Origin: Mesotaenium endlicherianum
Lineage: Eukaryota > Streptophyta > Zygnematophyceae > Zygnematales > Mesotaeniaceae
DNA length: 64,000 nucleotides
Assembly: GCA_009602735.1 (NCBI GenBank)
Contig: WELA01010851.1
Coordinates: 40,992-104,991, forward strand
Direction of reading: 5' to 3'
Shown here: in pieces, positions 55,685 through 64,000 of the stretch
How positions within the stretch are numbered: the first letter of the stretch is position 1
How the letters are laid out: the number at the start of each line of letters is the position of its first letter
Notes under the pieces: model-generated
The model's input: only the letters and a program-made list of their open reading frames with translations
Database searches by the model: none
Told to the model about the DNA's origin: nothing
Made by a program: the position numbers and the translations under genes

Positions 55685-56966
55685 TGTCGTGCGTTGCGAG
55701 GTCGAGTGCGCAACATAGGTATAAGCAACACATTATAAGCTAGCAGGCTTTGCTGCAATGAAGTCTATGATACATGTGGCTTTATAGCCAAAAAGGGAGT
55801 CAAGTCTCAAATGTTTTAATTAAGAAGTGTGTACTCTCCAGAGTGAGCACCTCAAAATTGTAAACTGGTAGGAATACAACCAATGAAGTATGGCCCAAAA
55901 GATCACTAGAAGCACATCATGATCTTCAAGAGTAGTCCTTTGCAAGGGTTTAAGCTATGACTTTGCTCACCACTTGTGAAGTTCTTCAAGTGACTGGAAG
56001 CCAGGAGGGCTTGCTCTTCACAAGAGAGTAACTAAGTGGTCCTCAAATCACAAGAGTTAAACGTGTCAACTTTACTGATAATCTTTGTTACACACACCTG
56101 GCATAGTGGGACTTCTAAAAGATGTCTCTCTAGGGACATCTCTAGTACTTATACTCTTGGAAATCCGGCGTGGTATGCGGCGGATCCAATGCATCTAGTC
56201 ACTCTAGAAGGCTCTCCTATGTCCACTAATGTGTACAAGGCAAGTACTAGCGCTCCCATAGGCTAGGCATAACTCAAACCAATCAAAGCAAAGCACGTAG
56301 AATATGCTATGTGTCTCTCATTGGTGGAGCTTACCTTGGGTGATTCTACCTAGATAGCGCCTCAAAAGTGAACCTGGAACTTGAGGAAGCTTCCTCTAGG
56401 AGTAGGTGATGCAGTCACCAAGTTATAGCCTCAATGATGCATTTATACTATGGAAATGCAAGACTTGTGTAGTCTAAGGAGCTTGCGGATTTGTGCGTAC
56501 AAAGCTAGGGGTTTTTGGGATCACGAAGAGCCAACAATGTCACCTTTGGGGACATTGAGTTACAAGTTGGCCCTTGGGAAAGTTCCGCGAGGGGCCGGTA
56601 GGTGACGCGGACTAAATCGTAAATATCTCGCTTGATACTTGACCAAATGACGCGAAACCGGTGCCATTTGGAAGATGCTTTGACGCGCTACACTTTGGTA
56701 ACTTGGAAATCTAGAAAAGGTCAACATATAGATGCGTAAGGTCAATGCAAAGTTGGTCTTCCTAGGTTGATGGTTCACACAAGTGAAGCTCGATTTTGTA
56801 CGTCTACCTCGACTCAATAAATCATGACAGCTGTCGTGCGTTGCGAGGTCGAGTGCGCAACATAGGCATAAGCAACACATCATAGGCGAGCAGGCTTTGC
56901 TGCAATGAAGTCTATAGTACATGTGGCTTTATAGCCAAAAAGGGAGTCAAGTCTCAAATATATTAA
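55685..56966 (-). repeat. Family-D 3' LTR region with 135-bp internal direct repeats
   Basis: It extends from the run of eight G (element strand) after the integrase stop to ...GCACGACA at 55685. The first and last about 135 bp (56964-56832 and 55819-55685) are direct repeats of each other, both ending GCACGACA on the element strand and containing GGCTATAAAGCC, a likely TATA box. There is no second LTR in the window, so this could be one 1.28-kb LTR with a terminal duplication, or a short LTR pair around about 1 kb of other sequence. The former fits better because no PBS or PPT lies next to the inner ends. Confidence 0.5.
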
Positions 56967-56976
56967 CCCCCCCCAC
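56967..56976 (-). other. Family-D polypurine tract
   Basis: GTGGGGGGGG on the element strand, 5 nt after the integrase stop codon (56984-56982). Confidence 0.6.
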
Positions 56977-56981
56977 AGCTC

Positions 56982-58439
56982 TCAGCCTCCAACTGATGGG
57001 CTGTGTACGCTGCCTAAGGCTAGCTCAAAGCAGTCACTGCAAAACCAGTCTTCAGCTGGCACGCGAGCCAGCGGCGGGTCGAGGCAGCTGATGTGGAAGC
57101 CGAGGTTGCAGCTGTTGCAAAGCAGCATCTTAGCCTCCTGGCCAGGACTGTGGCAGATCTGGCACGCCCAGTCCTTGGGCGGGCGCGCCTCACGGGGACG
57201 AATCTGCAAATCAAGGTTAGGAAGGTGGCATGGTCCACAGTTCTTCGTGTGGTCCTTGTGAAGACGGCCATCTGCGCCTTCCAGCTCCAGGATTCCTGGC
57301 GCCAAGACGCGCTTGACGCGCAGGATGACCGGCGAGCTGCTGGTGTCGAGGGTGTCCTTCGTCTGACATCGCAGGTACACAAAGTCACCCGCGGAATACT
57401 GCAAGACCCGCGGACAATACGCTCCTCCACGAGTCATGGCATACCTCAGCGTATTGCGATGCTGTGTGATGCTGAGGTTATCCATGGCCATGGGCATTAG
57501 GCGCTGGAAGAGCTGCGCACGCTGCCCGATAAGAGCGCTCCACGTCTCGAGACTGTCCAAGTCCAAGACGTTCTCGGCCACGGTTCTGGCTGCGGCGGGG
57601 AGGTCTGGCTGGCGGCCGTAGAGAAGGAAGTAAGGAGAGTGCAAGGCTAAGGAGGCCTGCTTACTGAACCTGTACCCCATAGCCAACCATGGGAGGGCGT
57701 TGTTCCAGTGGGTGCTGTCGTGGGCAAGGCAGTACTTCCGCTACCCAAGCTTGACGGTCTGTACCATGCGCTCTGCAAGGCTGTCAGCTTGAGGATGATT
57801 GCGGGAGGTGGTGCGGTGGTCGATCATAGAGCGCTCCAGCAGCTTCTGAAAACTGCCCTGGAACTCCTTGCCCTGGTCAGTTAGCACCTCAGCGCAGCCG
57901 CCAAAATGGCTAAGGACCTGATCGAGGAAGGCCTGAGCGATCCCCTCACTGGCCTTGCTGGGCAAAGGCACGAGCTCAATTCACTTGGACATGTGCTCAA
58001 TCATCACCAAGACGTAGAGGTTGCCTCGGCAAGACTTGGGCAGCTCCCCAGCCAAGTCGAGCAACCACCTGTAGAACAGCCCCTGAACAGGGAGGGGGCT
58101 GAGAGCGACGGTGCGTGCTATGAAGCTCGAGCGCACACGGTCGCAGAGAGTACAGCTGCTGACGATGTCGGCGACGACCTTAGTCATGCCGAACCACCAG
58201 TACTCGGCCTGAATAAGGCTGAGCGTGCACTTGACACCGAAGTGTCCCAGTGCCTCGTGCACACGGCGCACCACCCAACTGCGTATAGCAGGCTCAAGAA
58301 CCACCAGGACGGAGCCGTCTGCCATCACCTGGCGCACGCACCCCTCCATGAAGACGAAGTCGCGGCTGCGCTTGAGGACGCGCTCGCGCTCCCTCGTGGT
58401 GACGCCTGGAGCTATCACCTTGGAGGTGACATACTATAA
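56982..58439 (-). pseudogene. Family-D integrase with C-terminal PHD finger
   Basis: Three segments in one frame are separated by in-frame stops at 57981 (TGA) and 57741 (TAG). The zinc-binding part has VHEALGHFG then CTLCDRV (HHCC). The catalytic Asp is in LLDLAGELP, the second in VLTDQGKEF and the Glu in LAERMVQ. After a GPY-like region (SPVILRVKRVLAPGILELEG) comes a C4HC3 PHD finger at residues 175-219 of the last segment: Cys175, Cys178, Cys190, Cys193, His198, Cys201, Cys216, Cys219, with the typical DWFCSDC end. PHD fingers read the H3 tail, so it probably replaces the chromodomain as a chromatin-targeting module; that role is inference. Disrupted by stops, hence pseudogene. Confidence 0.85.
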
Positions 58440-60028
58440 CACTGGGGCGTCCTCCCAAACATCATTGGGCCCCCGCTGCCAGCTAACCTGCTCCTCTGCT
58501 GCTGCCAATGCCAAGCGCCGCGTGTTGACAGTCACCATGGCCAGGCTCGTGAACCCTGCGGGCCGCACCTCGCTGTCCACAGTGAAGGCCAAGAATGCTG
58601 CTGCGTGCCATGCCACAGGCTTGTCCTCATCATGGCGTGCTACAGTCAGGTCCCTTGACGAGGGAAGAGGGTTACGGCTGAGGCCATCGGCGTCCATGTT
58701 AGTGGACCCAGGGAGGTGATGCAGGTCGAAGGTGTACTCCTGCAGAATGAGCGCCCATCGTGCGTACTTGCCTGTTAGGCGCTCCGATGTCATGAGCCAC
58801 TTGAGTGGCTGATGTTCGGTGACCAAGAGGAAGTGGGTGCCGTAGAGGTAGCGCCTGAAGTGCACGATTGAGCAAACTGCTGCCAGGCACATTCCCTCGT
58901 AAGAGCCGTAGTTGCTCTCGGCGCGGTTGTTGCTGCGGCTAGCGTAGGCCACCACATGCTCGAAGCCCTCATGCTCCTGCACCAGCACCGCGCCCAGTCC
59001 TGCCTGCGACCAGTCGGTGTGGAGGACAAAGGGCTTCTTGTAGTCGGGCCGCCGCAGCACTGGTGCGCTCACCAACAACTCCTTGAGCTTGTCAAATGCC
59101 GCCTGCTGCTCTGGCCCCCACACATAAGCAACACCCTTCCGCAACAAGTCGTTGAGCGGCTTGGCCAGCTCGCTGCACCCTGTCACGAAGCGCCGATAGT
59201 AGTTGGCGATGCCAAGGAAGGCCCTTAGCTGCAAGACATCCGTGGGAGGCGGAAGGCCCATGATGGCTGAGATCTTGGCCAGCTACGGCGCCAAACCGCT
59301 TGAAGAGAGCAGATGCCCGAGGTACTCCACCTTTCGATTCCCAAACGTACACTTGCCGGGATGGCACTTGAGCCCCGCGGCCTTCAAGCGCTCCTACACG
59401 GCAGTGATGTGGGCCACGTGCTCCTCAAACGTCTCACTGAAGACGAGCATGTCATTGATGTAGCACCGGGCGAAGGGAAGCCCTGCCAGCTCCTTATCCA
59501 TGACCCTTTGAAAGGTGGCCGATGCGTTCTTCAACCTAGAAGGCATCACTCGTAGAGGCGCTGTGCCCCCCAGACCGCCATCTTATGCTGATCCTCCTCG
59601 GCGATGGGAATCTGGTTGAAGCCCTGGCGCTGGTCCAGCACTGAGAACCAAGTGTAGGTGCCAATGTCATCGAAGATCTTGTCTGGCGTCGGCATAGGAT
59701 ACCTGTCCTGCTCAGTGACCTCGTTCAGCCAACGATAGTCACCGCACATCCTCTTCTCGGACCAGTTGCCCGAGGCATCCTTCTTGGCTGGCATGACCGT
59801 GGGCGCGGCGTAGCGAGACGAAGACTCCCTGATGAGCCGACTGTCCTCCAGCTTGCCTGTTTATGCGCCGATCAGATCATCCTCAAAGTGACTGTAATGA
59901 TATCTCTTGAGGAAGATAGGCTCCTTGGACGTGAAAAGGATCCGCATGGGATCTCCCTTGTAGCACCCGAGGTCGTGCATGTTGCTGGCAAAGTTGACGC
60001 TGCGTCTCCCATCCAGCAGTGTTGTCAG
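58434..60028 (-). pseudogene. Family-D reverse transcriptase and RNase H, inactivated
   Basis: It begins with the linker NFASNMHDLGCYKGDPMRI and then RT: MPAKKDASGNW, CGDYRWLNEVTEQDRYPMP, FSVLDQRQGFNQIPI (first Asp kept). The YxDD box near 59450-59463 reads CYINDM, so the first Asp is Asn and the polymerase is dead. A frame change lies between about 59550 and 59460. In-frame stops occur near 59866, 59395 and 59285, several compatible with CAG or CAA mutated to TAG or TAA. RNase H is at 59200-58640, with HTDWSQAGLGAVLVQEHEG, YGSYEGMCLAAVCSIVHF and HLPGSTNMDADGLSRNP. A stop at 58434 precedes integrase. It is closely related to the relic at 11257-13670. Confidence 0.88.
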
Positions 60029-62051
60029 CTATGTTGCCTGGGCGTCAGTGAGAGTCCTCCTCGGCTTCCATGTAGGCGCAGCTGGTGAGGGCTCCTGCCC
60101 TGCAGCCGGCTCCTCCCGCCCTGCTGTTGGCGTATGCTGTGGTGCTGCAGGTGTCACCTGCCCTGCAGCTGTCTGTGCGCGGCCTGCGATGGGTGCCTCC
60201 TCCTTGGCAGCTGCTGCCAGCAGCACTGCAACACCTGCCTGAGGTCGCGAGCTAGGAAAAAGAAATGGTGACCGGAACTCCCTGGGTTGTTGTGAGGCCT
60301 CCTCTCTCCTGCGTACCCCCCCCAACGAACCAGAATCGTCACGGGCCGGCGGCGGGGACCGATGGCGTGCGCAAGCCTGCGGGGCTGGCCCCTTGCGCTG
60401 GGAATGCCACGCGGTGCCGGGCGGAGCCTGGCCGTCACCGTCAGGGGAGTTCTCGTCCATGGCGTTAGCAGGACGAGGCAGCTCTGGGTGGCGTGCCTCT
60501 GCGTAAAGAGGTGCCAAGGCCTGTGTCTGAAGCAGGATCCAGGTGAGCACGTGGGCGTCAATCGCCTGTCCCAGGAGGCAAATGCGATTCACCTTTGTGA
60601 GACCGTCCAGCTCCGTGAGGTGTGGCGGGAAGCCCATGGCGCGTTCCATCTTCGTCAAACGGGGCCTGCTAAACATGCCAGTCTCTAGGTCAATGACCAT
60701 CCCGCGCTGAGCGCCCACAAAGGCATCGCAGTCGTAGCGGCTGACAAAGGTGGGGAGCGCTCGAGTAACGTTGTGAAGGACCCACTGCACTGCGAGAGAT
60801 GTGGCAGCACCGTCACCCGCTGCGCCAGCCGAGGGGCATCGAGGATGGAGTCGACGTTGCGCGTGTGGCGCGGATGGGCGGCGGCTAAGGCCTCGAGCGT
60901 GCCTGGCATCGCCAGGTTGGTGAAGTAGGCGCGGACGCGATGCGCAAACGAGCCAATCTGGGCAGCGTAGATGACGGCCTCGCGACCAATGTAGTTGCTG
61001 CAGAGGGCAAAGTTGGCACTGACGTCGGGCCTGTGGTCGTGGCGTGCGGCCACGTTCTCTAGGACCCATGCAAGAGTGTGCGGCGGCTGACGGTCCTCCA
61101 CCATGTTGAGGACACGGAGGAGGTGCCAGAAGACGGCCGTGCGAGGGTCACTGAGTGCTCTGCCACGCCCAGCTTTGGAAAGTCCTTGGCACTCCCAACC
61201 TGCAATGATGAGATCAATGGGCCCAAGGCAAGTGACATGTTTGACGGTGATATCGCGGATGTCCATGGGCCAGTTCGTCTATGCGGGCGGAAGGCGTGTG
61301 CGGGAAGGAGGTCTGGGAACCGCTCGTTGCACAGCGCCATCTGTCGACAGGCCACCTGGTGTGCCTTTGGGTCGAGGTCCACGTAGACGTAGCGGCGTAC
61401 GGGAATGCCGGCCTGCAAGGTCGCTAGCAGCCCTGTGGCGATCCCGGCGAAGAGCTCAACGAGCACAATGCCGCCGGGCCGCTCGTTGAGCGGGTTGGCA
61501 CAGATGGGTGTGGGCAGCGGGCGGCTTCCCATGGCAGGTTTGCCAGGCTGCGCGGGAGGCGGATAGGTGCGCTCGGCACTTTGCTGATGTGGCGCCATGC
61601 GGAGCGCAGCCACGGCGCGCTCGGCGCAGTCGCGCGTGAGACCTGGAATGCGGTCCGCAATGGGCAGGGGACGCCCCTCCCAAGCGTGGACCTGATAGGA
61701 ACGACACCTCATGCGGGCATCCTGCAAGGCCTTTGGCGGCATAGCGCGGGCTTGACACCGGGCCATGCGAACGCACAGCTGCTGCCATCGGCCACGCTGA
61801 GCGAGGTCGTCCTGGTGCAAGGCTGCATGCGCCAACCGGTCCAGAATGGGCCGCTGAGGCAGATAGGGATGCGGATCAAAGTAGGCACGCTGGCGCTCAC
61901 GCATGGCCTCAGCGGGGACTGTGCAGATAGATTGCTCGGGGTTGTCAACCACCTGCCGTGGCCAAACGAGCTGGCGCGGGGCCAGCTGGACTCGCGGGCG
62001 AGATGGCCCTCGTGGAGCTAGCTTGACGCAGCGATGCCGGAGATGCGGCAT
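60029..62051 (-). pseudogene. DNMT3-like cytosine-5 DNA methyltransferase domain inside retroelement pol, frameshifted
   Basis: All core C5-methyltransferase motifs are present across three frames. Motif I: VELFAGIATGLLATLQAG (compare LFDGIATGLL of DNMT3), then YVYVDLDPKAHQVA (II). A frame change follows near 61270. Then MDIRDITVKHV...GPIDLIIAGWECQGLSKAG (motif IV; catalytic Cys present, but Glu where Pro is normal), WVLENVAA (motif VI, ENV), and GSFAHRVRAYFTNLAMPG (motif VIII). A second frame change follows near 60760. Then ERAMGFPPHLT (IX) and RICLLGQAIDAHVLTWI (X). Motifs are in the non-permuted order, as in DNMT3 and unlike plant DRM. A long basic/proline-rich segment precedes it and an Ala/Pro-rich segment follows. 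The enzyme would transfer methyl groups from S-adenosylmethionine to cytosine. Embedded in pol, it may modify the element's own DNA; this copy is broken. Confidence 0.88.
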
Positions 62052-62060
62052 GAGCTCTGC

Positions 62061-63458
62061 TCATGTGGCTGCTGTGAACAGGTGGCGAGGGAGCGGCCTG
62101 CCACCTGTGCGCACCACCTTCTGAGGAGGCGATTTCGAAAGGCCATCGCCTGCAATGTGGCTGCGTGGGACGTCAGCGCGTCGAGCCGCAGGGTCGAGGT
62201 ACAGGGCATAATGCGCCTGTGAGGAAGAATGCGTGTCGTCGCAGTCAAGGAGTGGACAAAAAGGTGGCGTGCCTCCTCGCTCGCGAGTGTTGTCGTACGG
62301 GGGCGTGCGCTCCCTGTCATCGTACGGCGGGGTGATGGAGCGGGCCCGCGGCTCGCGAAGAGGAGTGACCTCTTGTGCCTCACGCAACGGCGTGAGCGAC
62401 CGTGAGCCCATTGTCTCGCGGAGAGGAGTGGTCTCCCGAGCGGGCTTCGGCCTGGTGCGGTGTTCGTATCGCAGGGGCGGATGGGCGCAGGTAGCCGGGC
62501 CTGCGCGTGGCGGATTGCGGATGCTGCTCCGAGGCTGCAGCTGGCGCACGGGAGGCGAGGTAGTGCTGGAAGAAGCAGCTACCGCACGGGCGGAGGCAAG
62601 TAAATGCCTGACGCAGCACTTGTTGCTCGTGGAGCAGTCATGGGACACGGGACGGCTGGGTCCAGCTGCGGCGGCACGAGCCTAGCTGGATCGGGCCGCG
62701 GCATCCTGCGGCAGGTCGCTGAAGCCGAGCGGGCCCGTAGGCTTGCGCCAAACGTGCGTCGTGGGCGTAGGTGGCCGAGGCTCCTCCGATGGCTGCGCGA
62801 GGTACTCCTCCGCCGACTCCTCGGGAAGTTGCTCCCACTGCTCCTCCTCCTCCTCGTCGCTTCCGAGGGGTAGGTTGTCGGACTTGCCAGGATAGGCGGC
62901 CTGCCGCATGGCCTCCTCCTCTAATGCCGTGATGCGAGGCCAGGAGTCGCCAGTCTGGTGCGATGCGCGTCGGGCTGGCGGCTGAGAGTCCATAATATAT
63001 TGGATGGTCACGCCAACAGGTACGTCGTGGCGTACGCGGACGTCTGTCCTCGCTGAAGGCCCACTGCGAGACGCCGAGGCCGTGGCAGCGGTGGGGGCGA
63101 CCGCCGCTGAGTCACGAGCAAGGACTGCGGCAGCGACGGCGGTACGGGCAATGACGAGAGCCTCGGTGGCATCCTCCGCCATTTGCCGCATTTTGGCGCG
63201 GTGCGCTGCGCAGATGCGTATCTGCTCCCTGGCCTGGGCTGCCAGGACATCTGCCTGCTCCTGTGGCGTGAGGTGGAGCTTTGCGCTAGGCAGGTCCAGC
63301 TCCTCATCCTGCGGCTCAAGCAGGTCCTCTCCCACAGAGATCTCCTCGTCCTCGGGCCCTCCCTTATTGGTCTGGACCACTGGCCGGCCGCCGCCCAGCC
63401 CCATGAAGCCGTAGAGAGCGGACACCGCTGGGCGGTGATCGATGATGTCGAGGGGCAA
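62061..63458 (-). pseudogene. Family-D protease-methyltransferase linker
   Basis: Same frame as protease, with stops at 62682 and 62061. It comprises an acidic/Gln/Ala-rich helix (63458-62900), an acidic E-run (GSDEEEEEQWEQLPEESAEE), then an Arg/Pro-rich low-complexity part with short internal repeats (TPLRE three times, TPPYD three times). There is no enzyme motif. It is probably a flexible or charged linker between protease and methyltransferase, or a separate processed protein. Confidence 0.55.
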
Positions 63459-63494
63459 GGACCCCGTGCGCGTCCCTCTTGACTGCCAGTCAGA

Positions 63495-63905
63495 TCAATA
63501 GAAGACCCGCTGCGCCCAATTGTCGACCGCGGCGCCGATGGGAAAGAGCACGTCCTGCCCCAGTAGTACGTCAAAGAACTCTGAAGGAGTGACGAGCGCG
63601 TGCCGATGGATGGTTGTCTCGTCTGCAGTGCCCGGGCGGAGAGTGAACCGCAGTGCCAGCCTTGTGCGACCTGTGACGAACTCGGAGATGCCGGCCGCGG
63701 TGTTAAAGCGCGTCGGCGAGTCCTCCAAGTCGGCCGCCAAGAGCCCCAGCCGACGGAAGTAGCGCAGGCTGATGAGGACCGGCTGCGCGCCCGTGTCGAA
63801 CATGATGCGCTGCGGCGCCTGGGTGTTGACGAGCACAATCCCCTGCAAATTATCCAAAAACGCGGCGTTAGGAGTGCTGATCATCCTGCGCTTATGCATA
63901 AGCAT
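63495..63905 (-). CDS. Family-D aspartic protease (partial Pol start)
   Basis: 137 codons. The active site IMFDTGAQPVLISLR has the DTGA motif, and the second landmark FFDVLLGQDVLFPIGAA follows about 65 residues later. It cleaves the Gag-Pol precursor. Upstream gag is missing because the element is cut at about 63912. The frame ends in TGA at 63495 and resumes at once in the same frame, so the stop probably arose by mutation. Its closest relative in the window is the protease at 46401-47060. Confidence 0.8.
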   Translation of the reverse strand: MLMHKRRMISTPNAAFLDNLQGIVLVNTQAPQRIMFDTGAQPVLISLRYFRRLGLLAADLEDSPTRFNTAAGISEFVTGRTRLALRFTLRPGTADETTIHRHALVTPSEFFDVLLGQDVLFPIGAAVDNWAQRVFY

Positions 63906-63913
63906 TACGCATC

Positions 63914-64000
63914 ACGATACTCATACGATGCACTTTATAAACCTATGACCTTACATCATCCCCCTCCTCAAGATGCGACGTCCTCGACACGTTATGCAGA
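63914..64000 (-). mobile_element. 3' edge of a second family-C element
   Basis: From about 63914 the sequence matches the 3' LTR start and pol 3' end of the family-C element (compare 36572-36660): ACTTTATAAACCTATGACCTTACA, then TCATCCCCCTCCTCAAGATGCGACGTCCTCGACAC. Only about 35-40 bp of LTR are present before it gives way to family D, so this copy is truncated at its 3' end. The rest lies right of the window. Confidence 0.85.

Larger units (their letters stand above)
47058..55685 (-). mobile_element. Complete hAT DNA transposon (8.6 kb) with 8-bp target duplication
   Basis: The element spans 47066-55677. The left end CAGGGTTACGCCGTACGC is matched as an inverted repeat by the right end (GCGTACGGCGTAACCCTG), about 18 bp, and the element is flanked by TTATCAAT at 47058-47065 and 55678-55685. 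An 8-bp duplication and CAGGG termini are hAT hallmarks. Inside are a two-exon transposase (minus strand), four tandem units of about 225 bp near the left end, and a large palindromic minisatellite upstream of the transposase. Subterminal GTACGC/TTAGTACG motifs cluster at both ends and are probable transposase-binding sites. Ends, duplication and transposase all look intact. Confidence 0.95.
55685..63912 (-). mobile_element. Family-D Ty3/gypsy element carrying a DNMT3-like methyltransferase and a PHD finger (5' truncated, decayed)
   Basis: On the minus strand the order is protease (63905), linker, cytosine-5 methyltransferase (about 61530-60470), RT (about 59990-59200), RNase H (59200-58640), integrase with C-terminal PHD finger (58440-56982), PPT and 3' LTR. 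Gag and the 5' LTR are missing: at about 63912 a family-C LTR fragment takes over. It is clearly richer in G+C than its neighbours. There are three frame changes and many in-frame stops. The left LTR end abuts the gag/protease relic at the hAT target site, so D inserted beside that relic before hAT. Confidence 0.85.

Noticed and set aside
55685-56966. TRIM element (miniature LTR retrotransposon)
   Set aside because: The direct repeats fit in size, but no PBS or PPT lies next to the inner ends and the interior is too long; kept as an LTR with terminal duplication.
60029-62051. Methyltransferase as part of an endogenised giant virus or a bacterial restriction-modification system
   Set aside because: Protease lies before it and RT, RNase H and integrase after it in the same orientation, and a second relic has the same methyltransferase-RT junction. 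There is no restriction enzyme or viral core gene.

Overview
The window looks like a piece of a large, repeat-rich nuclear genome of a streptophyte (charophyte-type) or green alga. The reasons are: intron-rich host genes of plant type (a pentatricopeptide-repeat protein with a transit-peptide-like N terminus, and a homeodomain protein); chromodomain-carrying Ty3/gypsy elements; a BED/DUF659/hAT transposase of plant style; and a Ty3/gypsy element carrying a cytosine-5 DNA methyltransferase, a combination I recall being reported from charophytes and dinoflagellates. The species cannot be named from the sequence alone. There is no bacterial-style organisation anywhere.

Layout. 1-13670 is a nest of broken LTR retrotransposons. 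It holds the 3' half of a family-A chromovirus with an extra third ORF and its 3' LTR (1-3921); a relic of a methyltransferase-bearing element (3922-4530); a truncated family-B element (4531-7410); a family-A LTR fragment (7410-7766); a truncated reverse-strand family-A element (7767-11256); and a reverse-strand RNase H/integrase relic split by a solo family-A LTR with a 5-bp target duplication (11257-13670). 13671-35868 is the host-gene island: a PPR gene (17204-22801, interrupted by a 683-bp assembly gap), a homeodomain gene (confident 3' exons 29410-30987), and a reverse-strand multi-exon gene for an unknown membrane/coiled-coil protein (31560-35135).

35869-42012 is a complete family-C Ty3/gypsy chromovirus on the minus strand. 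It has two 745-bp LTRs, PBS, PPT, gag, a pol open from protease to chromodomain, and the target duplication AAGCC. A long relative of the family-A LTR (42558-43807) and a gag/protease relic (44599-47065) follow. 47066-55677 is a complete 8.6-kb hAT DNA transposon with 17-18 bp inverted termini, the 8-bp duplication TTATCAAT, a two-exon transposase, a four-unit tandem repeat, and about 3.5 kb of a palindromic minisatellite.

55685-63912 (minus strand) is the most unusual object: a GC-rich Ty3/gypsy element (family D) whose pol order is protease, proline/arginine-rich linker, DNMT3-like cytosine methyltransferase, reverse transcriptase, RNase H, integrase, PHD finger. It is decayed: frameshifts, in-frame stops, and the RT active site YxDD reads YIND. 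Pieces of the same clade recur at 3922-4530 and 11257-13670, and a related gag/protease at 44599-47065, so this was a successful lineage here. The right edge (63914-64000) is the 3' end of another family-C element.

How the parts relate: the host genes appear unrelated to each other. The rest is a stratified insertion record: gag/protease relic, then family D beside it, then hAT exactly at the D LTR terminus; methyltransferase relics cut by family-A and family-B elements. All annotation is by reading. Splice sites of host genes are inferred from GT/GC-AG signals and frame continuity.
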